Shown here piece after piece: positions 1 through 10,876 of a stretch of DNA of 64,000 nucleotides. The DNA comes from Luzula sylvatica. Taxonomy: Eukaryota > Streptophyta > Magnoliopsida > Poales > Juncaceae. Made by a program: the position numbers and the translations under genes. The notes below the pieces were generated by a model. That model was not told the origin of the DNA. It worked only from the letters and a program-made list of their open reading frames with translations, and ran no database searches. Where the stretch lies: NCBI GenBank assembly GCA_946800325.1, contig OX326958.1, positions 7,574,001 through 7,638,000 of the forward strand. Reading direction: 5' to 3'. Within the stretch, counting starts at the first letter, position 1; every line of letters begins with the position of its first letter.

Positions 1-697
1 TTGTCGTATACAACCGGAATTTATCCGGTTCGTCTCCGACCTTGCTCGTCCTTGCTCTCGATTGATCACAGTCGAAGATCTCAGTTGAGATCTCTCTACT
101 CGTATCCACCTCGAGCTCGCGTCTTTCGGTTGCGGCGAATTCCCCTAAAATTCCCGCAAGCTTGCTTAAATCTAATCTCTATTCTCCACTAACTTGTCTC
201 ACAAGTTCTCTCTATTCTCTACTAGAATTAGGTCTGGCAGCCAGAGAGAGAGAGGAAGAAGAATCCACAGATCTTATATTAATCTGAGAGTTAATGGTGT
301 ATTAATGAGTATCAGAAACTGCTAATCCAGAATTCGGATCACTGTGCGTCATGACGCACGATATGGTGCGTCATGACGCACAAGTCACATTTACTTGGAT
401 ATAGCCGTTACACAGTGTACCGTCATGACGCACGATAACGTCCGTCATGACGCACCACTCATGTGTACCGTCATGACGCAAGATAACTTGCGTCATGACG
501 CACTACTCACAGATTGGCTTTCTCAGAATTACTCTATTGTGCGTCATGACGCACAATTTGGTGCGTCATGACGCACCATGTAATTTCTGCCAGATTTGCA
601 TAATCTTATTATGCATCCAATCGTTCCGACGAACACGTATGTTTGTCTACACTCATTTGTACATTCAACTAGTTGATCTGTAACTGTATTTCCTTCA
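1..697 (-). repeat. 3' LTR of copia element 1 (truncated by window edge)
   Basis: Matches 7596-8292 base for base as far as read by eye. About 278 bp of the LTR lie outside the window. On the minus strand it starts TGAAGG at 697. It holds eight copies of the palindromic core CGTCATGACG between about 343 and 580, which is the U3 side of the LTR. Confidence 0.93.
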
Positions 698-709
698 GTC
701 TCCCACTCA
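698..709 (-). other. Polypurine tract of copia element 1
   Basis: On the minus strand the sequence GAGTGGGAGAC directly precedes the 3' LTR start TGAAGG. Its position and purine content fit the plus-strand primer used in reverse transcription of copia elements. Confidence 0.7.
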
Positions 710-1810
710 GTTCAAGATCCAACTAAAGAAAGTACTAGCGTACATCTCATGTACACATAACCTCAGAGATTGAAATTTAAGCCCGAAATAAGACAGCTCT
801 ATGTGTGACCGCGTAGGTTCGTATCAAGCAATGGTAGCAAACTTATGCCCAAGTTTACGGGCTCATGAGAGGGATCTAGGAAGAAATCCATCATAGCTTT
901 CCCACGTTGAAAACGAAAATGATTGTGATCATTTATACCCATCTCGAACGGTGGTGTTTAGTTCTCTTGTTCACGATATCCGTCAATCAAAAGGCACGGT
1001 AATAGTCATCCTTATAATTTGATTGACTAAACTTATTGTCTCGATACCGAATTGAATCAACAAACACAATCGATATTAACAATTTAATATCATTGACTCT
1101 GGCCAGAGATTTCGTTGATCAATTCATCGATAGGCCTAAGGGATATCTCTTTCTCTCGAAAGGAACAATTTCTATCTTGATAACTCACATCAAATTCCGT
1201 GTTTCAGATAATACCCGATCATAATCCCATGACCATCTTGTTACATATGGTGGAAGATTATATCTAAGCGTTATGTTACGCACGAAAAAATGATCCATGA
1301 TCATCTCAAGTGTGAAGAACTAAGACCCCATTCGTTACGATTCCATCTACAATGACTAAACCATGTCATGGTATCGCACTTTTGGTCAAGTCACAATATG
1401 CATAGCCTAATGCATATCCATATTCCCGATTTGACAAACTCTTTGTCCTATGATTAGCAAAACATAATCATCACCTCAGCGAATATGCTAGTGTACATGT
1501 TAGTCTATTATCTTATAATAGATATACTTATCACATAAGTATCCTAATCATGACTAGGGACGTTTTTGAAATATAACTTTTGAAATGTGACGGTTTTACT
1601 TAGCATGATCACGTATCATGTAGACGCTCACACAAGTTATAAATCAAGGTTCGTGTAATCATATTACACAACCACGCACAAGTTTTCATATAAGAGATAA
1701 ATGCAAATGAAATATAAAATTTTTTGAAATTGCATTAATATAGCATAAAGTCTTGGGTGATACATCGTTTACAACAAATAACTCATCATAACAACTATTG
1801 TTTTAGATAA
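710..1810. other. 3' non-coding region of copia element 1
   Basis: About 1.1 kb between the gag-pol stop and the polypurine tract. The short open frames here match no family I recognise. The stretch is unusually long for a copia 3' untranslated region, but I see no second gene in it. Confidence 0.6.
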
Positions 1811-4800
1811 CTACAAACCAACTTCCTCCTCTAGGTATCTCAAACCTATAGTTCTAGCATGACGATCATGCTTCGCAATTGGAAGAGGTTTCGTAAACGG
1901 ATCTGCCACATTCTCGTCAGTATCAATCTTCAAAATCACAACATCCTGCCTATGTAAAATCTCACGAATCAAGTGAAATTTACGCAAGATGTGTTTGGAG
2001 CGATGATGCGATCTCGGTTCCTTGGCCTGTGCTATTGCTCCAGTGTTGTCACAATACACAGCCACGGGTTCCGAGATGCTCGGTACGACACCAAGTTCAG
2101 TCACGAACTTCTTGACCCAAACCGCCTCCTTTGCGGCTTCTGAAGCCGCGATGTATTCTGCTTCCGTCGTAGAGTCAGCAACTGTCGGTTGTTTGGAACT
2201 CTTCCATATAACCGCGCCACCGTTCAAACAAAACACGTACCCACTTTGTGATCGAAAATCATCGGTACATGTTTGGAAACTGGCATCAGTGTAACCTGTT
2301 ACAACCAATCCATTATCCTTGCCACCATACACTAAAAACTGATCCTTAGTTCTTCGTAAGTACTTGAGGATAGTTTTCACGGCTTGCCAATGCGGATCAC
2401 CTGGATTCGATTGGTAACGTGATAAGACGCTCAATGCATACGATACGTCAGGTCTCGTACAGATCATGGCATACATGATAGATCCAACCGCCGAAGCGTA
2501 TGGAACCTTATCCATGTTACTTTTCTCTTCGCTCGATGTCGGACATTGAGCTTTCGAAAAGTTTATACCACTCGACATGGGAAGAAACCCTTTCTTAGAG
2601 TTTTGCATGAAAAATCTTTTCAGCACCTTGTCGATGTACGTACTCTGACTTAGGCCGAGGAGTCTCTTGGATCTATCTCTATAGATCCTCACGCCTAAAA
2701 TATAGGCGGCCTCTCCTAAATCTTTCATAGCGAAACGAGTATTCAAATACTTCTTAACATCCGATAACATCGGAATGTCGTTTCCTATGATTAATATATC
2801 GTCCACATAAAGAACAAGAAATACTACGCGGCTCCCACTAACCTTCTTATATACACAAGGTTCTTCTTCGTTCTTGATAAAATCATACTCGCTTATGACT
2901 TCATCAAAACGAATATTCCAACTCCGAGAAGCTTGTTTCAGTCCATATATGGACCTTTGAAGCTTGCATACTCTATTAGGATTCTTTGGATCGATAAAAC
3001 CTTCGGGTTGTGTCATGTACACATCCTCCGATAATTTCCCGTTAAGGAAAGCGGTTTTAACATCCATTTGCCATATCTCATAGTCATAATATGCGGCTAT
3101 GGCAAGAATAATCCTTATAGACTTAAGCATGGCTACCGGCGAAAACGTTTCATCATAGTCAACACCATGAATTTGCTTGAAACCTTTCGCTACCAACCGT
3201 GCTTTGTAAGTATGCACATTCCCATCCATGTCGGTTTTCTTCTTGAAAACCCACTTACACCCGACGGGTTTAACCAAGGGTGGTGGATCAATCAAGTTCC
3301 AAACTTGATTATCATACATGGATTGGATCTCGGACTTCATGGCATCATGCCATTTGTCGGAATCTTCGCTCAACATAGCATCTTTGTAGGTTGTCGGCTC
3401 ATCATCTATGAGTTCGACGTTGCCTTCATCAGTCACGATAAATCCATATCGTACTGGTTCCAGCCGGGTCCTACTAGACCTACGAGGAGCACCTTGTGCT
3501 ATTGGCTCGACATCCTCAACTATTGATGGATTCGGGTCAACATCCATCGGTTCAATGTTTATTTCTGAATCTCGAACCTCTTCGAGATCAATTTTACTCC
3601 CACTAGCTCGTTGAGATATAAAATCCTCCTCCAAGAAGGTACCTCTTCGAGCTACGAAAACCTTGTTTTCCTCGGGATTGTAGAAATAATATCCTTTAGT
3701 TTCCTTAGGATATCCTACAAATAAACATTTTTCAGATTTGGGTTCGAGTTTATCCGAAAACATTTTTCGAACATAAACATCACATCCCCAAATTCTAATA
3801 AAAGATAACACCGGAGGTTGTCCGGTCCACATCTCATATGGTGTCTTTTGAACCGATTTAGAAGGTAAGCGGTTTATCAAAAAAGCCGCTGTCTCAAGGG
3901 CATATCCCCAAAACGATTTTGGGAGACTAGTTTGACTCATCATAGATCGAACCATATTCAATAAGGTCCGATTCCTCCTCTCGGACACGCCATTCCATTG
4001 AGGCGTTCCAGGTGGAGTCAATTGTGAAACGATTCCACAATCTTTGAGATGATCTTCAAACTCATAGCTCAAATACTCGCCTCCTCGATCTGATCGAAGT
4101 GCTTTGATTGTCTTGCCAAGTTGATTTTGAACCTCATTCTGAAATTCTTTGAACTTTTCAAAAGATTCAGATTTGTTACGCATTAAGTAGATATACCCAT
4201 ATCTACTAAAATCATCCGTAAACGTTATGAAGTATCGATAACCTCCTCTTGCCTCAGTACTCATTGGACCACATACATCAGAATGTATAAGTTCCAATAG
4301 TTCCTTGGACCTTTCTCCAACTTTTGAGAATGGTGCTTTTGTCATCTTGCCAAGTAAACAAGATTCGCATTGTCCATATGAATCAAATTCAAATGAATCC
4401 AAAAGTCCATCCTTATGGAGTTTTGAGATGCGCTTCTCGTTTATATGGCCAAGTCGACAATGCCAAAAGTAAGTTTTACTATCAACTTTAGGTTTAATCC
4501 GATTCGTGTTTATATTATAGATTGATTTATCATTTGTGTAATTCATATCTAAAATGTAAAGACCATTTTCTAATAGAACATTTCCATAGAATAAATTATC
4601 CTTACAAATAGAAAATTCATTATTCTTAATAATAAATTCATAACCATCATTAGCTAGTCTAGACACACTAATAATGTTCTTACACAAACTTGGAACAAAA
4701 TAACAATTATTTAGTTCTAAAATAAATCCACTCGGTAAAGTAATAAAAATATCTCCGACGGCCAATGCAGCAACGCTTGCTCCATTCCCTACTCGAAAAT

Positions 4801-5785
4801 CCACTTCACCGCGTGTTAACTTCCTTCTATTTTGAAGAACCTGCATATTTCGACAAATATGAGTTCCACAACCGGTATCTAATACCCAATTGTCCAAAAT
4901 TGAAATGTTAACATCTATAATAGTCATACCTGCGGTTCCGGCTTCCAAAGCCTTCCCCTTGCTTTTCTTCACCTCCTCGAGGTAAATCTTGCAATTTCTC
5001 TTCCAATGCCCAGTCTTTTTGCAATGGAAGCAGGTGACATCCTCAGATTTCTCCTTTCCTTTAGTCTTCGGTTTGGACAACGACTTGCCCGCACCGCCCT
5101 TGGACTTTTGTTTCTTACGAATCCCACCTTGAATCATGAGGACATCCCTAGCAACTCTTGCTTTGGGTTCTCCCGATGCCTTAAGCATCTCCGACTCAAA
5201 GTTCTTGAGCATCCCATGGAGCTCGGGAATCGTCTTGTTCATCGAATGCATATGATAGTTCGTTACGAAAGTTGAAAAAATCGGTGGCAATGCACATAAG
5301 ATCAAATCTTGTTGCATTATTGGTGACACCTTTTCTCCCAATTTCTCGAGACGATCAATCAATGATTGTACCTTTAACACGTGAGTGCTAACCGAAGATC
5401 CGTTAGGCATCTTACAGTTAACCAACTCCTTTAACGTATTGAACCTTTCAATGCGTTCTTGCTCTTGGAACATTTCCTTGAGCGTGGCGTTAATTTCGTA
5501 CGCATCCGAATCCTCGAACTGCTTCTGCAAGTTCGCGTCCATACATGCCAACATGAGGCATGTCACGTCATTTGACTCCTTCTTAAGTTTGTCAAATGCC
5601 GCCTTTTCTTCGGGCGAAGAGTTCTCGTCGGGAGTAACCATCTTCGTGTCTAACACGTGACTTTTGCACTCTTGCCTAAGAACAATTCTTAGGTTACGGT
5701 GCCAGTCAAGATAGTTCTTGCCGACTAGCTTCTCCCTCTCCAATACCGATCTAATCGACATTGAGTTGGTGTTGCTTGATGTCAT
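1811..5785 (-). CDS. Gag-pol polyprotein of Ty1/copia element 1
   Basis: An intact 1,324-residue frame. The Gag region is followed by one CCHC zinc knuckle (C-x2-C-x4-H-x4-C, about residues 252-265) in a lysine-rich setting. An aspartic protease with a DTG active site lies near 302. Next come the GAG-pre-integrase zinc motif (HxxxH type, then CxxC) and the integrase core, with its first Asp in HSDVCGPM near 500 and SDRGGEY near 562. The reverse transcriptase has YVDDILI near 991, and RNase H includes TTEAEYIAASEA near 1206. The order integrase before reverse transcriptase is what defines copia elements. All catalytic motifs seen are complete and there is no stop or frameshift, so the element could be autonomous. 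The start is the first ATG after the leader. Copia elements usually make extra Gag by splicing or processing; no signal for that was identified here. Confidence 0.95.
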   Translation of the reverse strand: MTSSNTNSMSIRSVLEREKLVGKNYLDWHRNLRIVLRQECKSHVLDTKMVTPDENSSPEEKAAFDKLKKESNDVTCLMLACMDANLQKQFEDSDAYEINATLKEMFQEQERIERFNTLKELVNCKMPNGSSVSTHVLKVQSLIDRLEKLGEKVSPIMQQDLILCALPPIFSTFVTNYHMHSMNKTIPELHGMLKNFESEMLKASGEPKARVARDVLMIQGGIRKKQKSKGGAGKSLSKPKTKGKEKSEDVTCFHCKKTGHWKRNCKIYLEEVKKSKGKALEAGTAGMTIIDVNISILDNWVLDTGCGTHICRNMQVLQNRRKLTRGEVDFRVGNGASVAALAVGDIFITLPSGFILELNNCYFVPSLCKNIISVSRLANDGYEFIIKNNEFSICKDNLFYGNVLLENGLYILDMNYTNDKSIYNINTNRIKPKVDSKTYFWHCRLGHINEKRISKLHKDGLLDSFEFDSYGQCESCLLGKMTKAPFSKVGERSKELLELIHSDVCGPMSTEARGGYRYFITFTDDFSRYGYIYLMRNKSESFEKFKEFQNEVQNQLGKTIKALRSDRGGEYLSYEFEDHLKDCGIVSQLTPPGTPQWNGVSERRNRTLLNMVRSMMSQTSLPKSFWGYALETAAFLINRLPSKSVQKTPYEMWTGQPPVLSFIRIWGCDVYVRKMFSDKLEPKSEKCLFVGYPKETKGYYFYNPEENKVFVARRGTFLEEDFISQRASGSKIDLEEVRDSEINIEPMDVDPNPSIVEDVEPIAQGAPRRSSRTRLEPVRYGFIVTDEGNVELIDDEPTTYKDAMLSEDSDKWHDAMKSEIQSMYDNQVWNLIDPPPLVKPVGCKWVFKKKTDMDGNVHTYKARLVAKGFKQIHGVDYDETFSPVAMLKSIRIILAIAAYYDYEIWQMDVKTAFLNGKLSEDVYMTQPEGFIDPKNPNRVCKLQRSIYGLKQASRSWNIRFDEVISEYDFIKNEEEPCVYKKVSGSRVVFLVLYVDDILIIGNDIPMLSDVKKYLNTRFAMKDLGEAAYILGVRIYRDRSKRLLGLSQSTYIDKVLKRFFMQNSKKGFLPMSSGINFSKAQCPTSSEEKSNMDKVPYASAVGSIMYAMICTRPDVSYALSVLSRYQSNPGDPHWQAVKTILKYLRRTKDQFLVYGGKDNGLVVTGYTDASFQTCTDDFRSQSGYVFCLNGGAVIWKSSKQPTVADSTTEAEYIAASEAAKEAVWVKKFVTELGVVPSISEPVAVYCDNTGAIAQAKEPRSHHRSKHILRKFHLIREILHRQDVVILKIDTDENVADPFTKPLPIAKHDRHARTIGLRYLEEEVGL

Positions 5786-6459
5786 GATTGCTACAACGAA
5801 AAATACTTTAAAATGAGATTGATACTGATATGTGCGAACTTATGCTATATGCTTATATGATGATATGAAATATGTTACTTTTATCAAATCAATAACCCTA
5901 ATATTGATTCGGGATTCTAAATCCAATAACACTTCAAGACCCATATTTCATGATCCTCCCACAAGTGACTTTGGCCGACAAATGGGATCTCACTATTTAG
6001 GTAGGATAAATCCAATCGCATCCAATACGACTCTTGACCTTTTATAGGATTTCGGTATCGAACCATATCATATATGATTCAAATTCCGTTTGTGCATCCT
6101 AACTATGCCCCGAACCCCAATCGGATTGGCTTGGACGGTTAAGTCACAACCATGATCACATATCGTTCAATTGAACTACAAATGCGCCCGACTTTGGCCT
6201 GAACCCGCATTTGTCCCCAATTAACGCTTGCCTCTCACGTTGATACATACAACAATGCACGCCCGACTTTGGCCTGAAACCGTGCAAGGTGTGATGACCA
6301 ACCTCGGAGGTTGTGAACATGGAAGGCATTTCATGACTTAAGTATTATGCAGGGATTTATGTGATATAATCTAATTATATCAATAAGCAAGTATATCATG
6401 ATGAATGAACATAATTAATAATGATTAGAACCACAATTAAATAAATCAATAAAAATTAC

Positions 6460-7075
6460 ACTGTGCGTCACGACGCAACATAACGTCCGTCATGACGCAC
6501 CGTACTAAAATGGACTTCCATTGACTTCCGTCATGACGCAACATAACGTGCGTCACGACGGACTTCACAAGTCCGTCATGACGCCAGACAGTGCGTCACG
6601 ACGGACCATACAAAACAATTTTGTTGTCTATTCCAGAAACTATTTCAGGTTCCTCCGTCATGACGGTTGGTTACTACCGTCACGACGGACCGTGTTCTTC
6701 CGTCATGATGCCAGACGGTGCGTCATGACGGACTGTACAAAACTATTTTGTCCAGATTTCCAGAAACTTTTTGAGGTTCTTCCGTCATGATGGTTAATTA
6801 TACCGTCACGACGGACTGTTCTGGTCCGTCATGACGCCAGAGGGTGCGTCATGACGCACTGAACAAAACCATTTTATTCAGTTTGCCAGAAACTTTTTGG
6901 ACTTCTACCGTCACGACGCACCAAATGGTCCGTCATGATGGTACGAATTTACACAGTGCGTCATGACGCACAACTTTTGTGCGTCACGACGGACTGAGTA
7001 ACGCCTCAGATCCAACTCTTGGATTTCCCGTGTGCGTCATGACGCACCATATCGTGCATCATGACGCACCAGACC
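6460..7075. repeat. Palindromic CGTCATGACG array in the copia 1 leader
   Basis: About 20 copies of CGTCATGACG or one-base variants (CGTCACGACG, CGTCATGATG) are scattered at roughly 20-60 bp spacing. Many are extended to the 16-bp perfect palindrome GTGCGTCATGACGCAC. The array lies between the primer-binding site and gag. The same palindromes are in the LTR. Each carries two inverted TGACG cores, the sequence bound by plant TGA-type bZIP factors. That binding is an inference. Confidence 0.9.
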
Positions 7076-7304
7076 TGAAATTCAGTTTTATTTTGTAATT
7101 TTAACAGATTTTAATCGTTTCAAAAACGATTAATCATGAACAATTCATGATTACTTCTAGATTCTTTTGATCATCTCATGATCAAATACTAGTAAGATTT
7201 CTATGGTCCTAATTTTACAACTACATGATTATGTCCTAAAATTCTACATGAAATTCCGAATAACACTTATTCGAAATCGATTCGACGATCGAATCGTGAC
7301 AATC

Positions 7305-7316
7305 GCTCTGATACCA
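7305..7316 (-). other. Primer-binding site, copia element 1
   Basis: The minus strand reads TGGTATCAGAGC one base after the 5' LTR end CCCAACA. This is the usual copia complement to the 3' end of initiator tRNA-Met. Confidence 0.9.
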
Positions 7317-7317
7317 C

Positions 7318-8292
7318 TGTTGGGTATCGGCGTCACTACCGAGCCCCGCGCAGCGGATTGAGAGGCCCGGTCCGACCCGATCCCGAGGACCACGTCAACG
7401 ACCCGAAAGTACGAATCATGAAATGCATCTAACCTATGAAATTAACGCTTAATTCATAGAGAATCATACCGCGTGAAATTGATCACGGAGACGGGTTGAC
7501 TCTATTAGCTGCTGCTTGCTTCGCTCTTTGCTTCGATCCCGGCGACACACACGTCCCACGCCCGCGCGATTCGACACCTAATACGAAGCTCCGATTTGTC
7601 GTATACAACCGGAATTTATCCGGTTCGTCTCCGACCTTGCTCGTCCTTGCTCTCGATTGATCACAGTCGAAGATCTCAGTTGAGATCTCTCTACTCGTAT
7701 CCACCTCGAGCTCGCGTCTTTCGGTTGCGGCGAATTCCCCTAAAATTCCCGCAAGCTTGCTTAAATCTAATCTCTATTCTCCACTAACTTGTCTCACAAG
7801 TTCTCTCTATTCTCTACTAGAATTAGGTCTGGCAGCCAGAGAGAGAGAGGAAGAAGAATCCACAGATCTTATATTAATCTGAGAGTTAATGGTGTATTAA
7901 TGAGTATCAGAAACTGCTAATCCAGAATTCGGATCACTGTGCGTCATGACGCACGATATGGTGCGTCATGACGCACAAGTCACATTTACTTGGATATAGC
8001 CGTTACACAGTGTACCGTCATGACGCACGATAACGTCCGTCATGACGCACCACTCATGTGTACCGTCATGACGCAAGATAACTTGCGTCATGACGCACTA
8101 CTCACAGATTGGCTTTCTCAGAATTACTCTATTGTGCGTCATGACGCACAATTTGGTGCGTCATGACGCACCATGTAATTTCTGCCAGATTTGCATAATC
8201 TTATTATGCATCCAATCGTTCCGACGAACACGTATGTTTGTCTACACTCATTTGTACATTCAACTAGTTGATCTGTAACTGTATTTCCTTCA
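7318..8292 (-). repeat. 5' LTR of copia element 1 (975 bp)
   Basis: Bounded by TG (7318) and CA (8292). It holds the promoter of the element, with U3 at the high-coordinate side. The palindromic array is at about 7938-8175. A possible TATA motif on the minus strand (AATATAAGAT) lies at 7866-7875. The ends resemble those of the solo LTR at 22312-23344, so the two belong to related families. Confidence 0.93.
7866..7875 (-). promoter_or_regulatory. Possible TATA box in the copia 1 LTR
   Basis: Minus-strand AATATAAGAT, downstream of the palindromic array and followed by a CT-rich stretch. The placement suits a U3 core promoter, but the start site is not known. Confidence 0.3.
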
Positions 8293-8297
8293 GTGCA

Positions 8298-9855
8298 ACC
8301 AAAGCCGCCTTGCCTAGCCCATTAGGTACCCTGACAATTTACAAATGTTGACACCACAACGTTCTGATCGACATCAATCACTTGGAAAGCATGCTCCAAT
8401 TCCAACTCATCAGCATCGTCGCCTTCTGCACCGCTCATCAACTTCCTGAATTCCTCATAACTCATGAATCCGTTATCATCCTCATCGTCTTTGTGTACCA
8501 TATGATCAAGTTCCATACCCTGCAATTGCAAACAAATACAATTGTGCCGAACAAATGACATTAATTAATTAATTAATTAGTTACCTGATTTGTTCGTTCT
8601 GATCAGCAGCGATCACTATAGGAGAACACAGCAATAGCAAATTCGTTTTCGTATCAGTCTTGAATCTCGCACTTTGGCTATTCAATTTACTCACACCTCT
8701 AACAAACAAAAAGTTCAAAAATATCAATTTTGCCCCACCAAATATTCTTCCAAACCAAAAGCATTAATTAATTAATTACCCATTTAGTTATTCAGGCTCA
8801 AAACAGGTACAACACCGGTACCGGATATTGAAAAATGTTGTTCCAGTTCTCTATCAGTAAAGAATTCACTAAAAGTTGGACTTTCAAAAATTGGTAAGGG
8901 ATAGAGGAAGAAAAAGATTTATAATTTTACCTGGATCCAAAAGATTTTTTGAACTCTGCAGCAAAGAGGGGAATTCAAATTAGACAGTATAAATTTAACA
9001 AAACATATATAATTCACACAAAAAGATCAAGTTAAAGAATTAACTAACAATTGCCACTAAAGATACTAACTTTAAGGAGAAATACCAATGAACGAAAAAT
9101 CATAAAGAAGTTGAAAACAATTCCGCTCGAATTTTATTTTAGCAATGATTTTACAACTCAAAAAAGCAAGTCACTCAAGTCAACCATGATTTACAACTCA
9201 AATCATAGCTGATCTTTTCAAATTAGTAATAACAAAAATCATCCAATTTGAGAAAAACAGATTTACTACAGATTTAGTAAAACAAAGTCCAAAAATCAGG
9301 TAAAAATACCGAAAATCCAGATTTAGTCGGATATGTCGATTAATACGGGAGAAACAGTCAAGATTACATTCGAAAATCGAGCATTTGAAACAGATTGGAA
9401 ATGCTAACAGATTTTAAATGCCTTATTAACGAAAATAAACCACATAATCAAGAAAATAAACCACAGATGAACATAATCTTCAAAATCTCATGAAAAAAGA
9501 ACAAAAAAAGAAAAAAAAGTCAAACAAATCTGCAAAAAATGAGGAAGAACAGCATACCGGCCGCCGTGGATTTCGTCTCATCTTGGACTTGTGTGGAGTC
9601 TCAGCGTCTAGGGTTTCTCCGTCTAGGCTTTGATGGAAAGAAATCGCAAAACCGGAGAATCGTGGCAAAATAATTGCCTCTTTTCTTCAGAAAAATGGAC
9701 ATCGCCTCCTTCTCGGTTCGTGGCTAGGGTTTTTTCTTTTGCACTCAGCCGAATGCTCTAGAGAGAGAGGAAAGAGAAAGGGGGTGTATATGTTTTCTTT
9801 GCAAGAAAAGTTGAATGGACGTCGTCCAATGTACACCTAGATGAATAATATCTTT
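8298..9855 (-). pseudogene. Calmodulin-like EF-hand gene fragment, abutting copia element 1
   Basis: A split minus-strand gene. Apparent exons with GT/AG borders are about 9558-9850 (mostly 5'UTR), 8931-8955, 8585-8698 and 8298-8519. The last exon encodes one good EF-hand calcium loop (DEDDNGFMSYEE, with acidic or polar residues at positions 1, 3, 5, 9 and 12 and Gly at 6). A second loop begins IDVDQN but lacks the Gly at position 6 and the position-12 Glu, and is followed by a stop at 8322-8324. The reading frame from the upstream exons into the EF-hand exon is not clearly open. The copia element lies directly downstream, so the remainder, if present, is beyond the left window edge. It may be a broken gene, or a gene with a further intron after the second loop. 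Confidence 0.55.
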
Positions 9856-9883
9856 GAGTACACAACAATGCATACAGACCGAG

Positions 9884-9891
9884 TTTATATA
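9884..9891 (-). promoter_or_regulatory. TATA box of the EF-hand gene
   Basis: Minus-strand TATATAAA lies just upstream of a CT-rich leader typical of plant 5'UTRs (about 9855-9720). Spacing suggests transcription starts near 9855. Confidence 0.5.
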
Positions 9892-9895
9892 ACAA

Positions 9896-10876
9896 TCGAT
9901 GGCTGAGATTCATCAAGTAAAATTATAAGAGCATCGGACGGTCCTCATGAATCCGATGACGTGGCTGAATGACAAAACAGGAAAAAGCATAAAAATATAC
10001 TAATTAAAATGAGTTGATATACCAATTACTTGCAGAAAAATGTTTCAAGTAACTAAGATAAAAAAAAAAAAAAAGTACTTTATAACGACAGTTATTGCAA
10101 AGATTTTTTTTTGCACTTTCTTATTCTAAGGACAAAATTTTGTATTTATACTTGAACAATTACGATGTAAAAATATGATTTATGTTTCTAAGTAAAAAAA
10201 TGCACCATAACATATTTTACCTTGTCTAATTTATCATTTGAACATTATAGTTTGTATGTATATTTATGAGATATAAATACAATTACATTTTTATTATTTT
10301 TTTATTTTTTAAAGACAATACGATCTTAAGAGATGTTAATATTATAACATACCACACATATTCTTCATTTCAAGAAATGTTTTGGATACAAAATGTACGT
10401 ACTTGCTAATCGAACTTTAAAAAAAGTAATAAAATAACGTGATGATACGTGAAACGGATTGAACAAAAAATTCATTATTTCTAAAGGCCTTTGCCATCAC
10501 ATGAAGTAATATTTAATTAAGGAGTACAACACATTAAGCGTATAATGGAGGAAATTTTTGAAATCTTTGTATCAAAACTCCTTCGGATTTAAAATACAAA
10601 CGAAAACGAATATTTAAAGTTCCATAATTATGGTATTTATATTTAGATATTTTATACGAATCCTTTCCTAGATATGTTGTTGTATATTTCCTGCAAATGC
10701 AATGCGATTAATTTTAATTGGTCTTGTAAATTATATAGCAAATATAATATATATCATTATAGATACCCAAGTCTAATTAAACACATAATATCTTCCATTA
10801 TGCCGTTTATCATGATTCGTTGGAACAACATTTTTCTTTATTTATTTATGAATACAGTGAATTCCAATTCTCAATA
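9896..10876. other. AT-rich intergenic DNA
   Basis: Contains A- and T-runs and short frames with no recognisable domain. No gene or repeat is seen. Confidence 0.6.

Larger units (their letters stand above)
1..8292 (-). mobile_element. Ty1/copia LTR retrotransposon 1, nearly complete
   Basis: A copia-type element read on the minus strand. The 5' LTR is at 7318-8292 and the 3' LTR at 1-697, the latter truncated by the window start. Between them lie a primer-binding site matching initiator tRNA-Met, a leader of about 1.5 kb, one uninterrupted gag-pol frame (protease, then integrase, then reverse transcriptase and RNase H, which is the copia order), and a purine-rich tract next to the 3' LTR. 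The 697 bases shared by the two LTRs read as identical, so the insertion is recent. The right flank begins GTGCA (8293-8297), the expected 5-bp target duplication; its partner lies outside the window. The element abuts a small EF-hand gene in the same orientation. Confidence 0.95.

Noticed and set aside
3068..3526. Plus-strand frames opposite the copia 1 gag-pol (also 41408-41911 and 42505-42870 opposite copia 2)
   Set aside because: Shadows of the intact minus-strand polyproteins; no domain recognised.
9480..9668. 62-codon minus-strand frame
   Set aside because: Starts in the leader of the EF-hand gene and runs through a splice donor into the intron.
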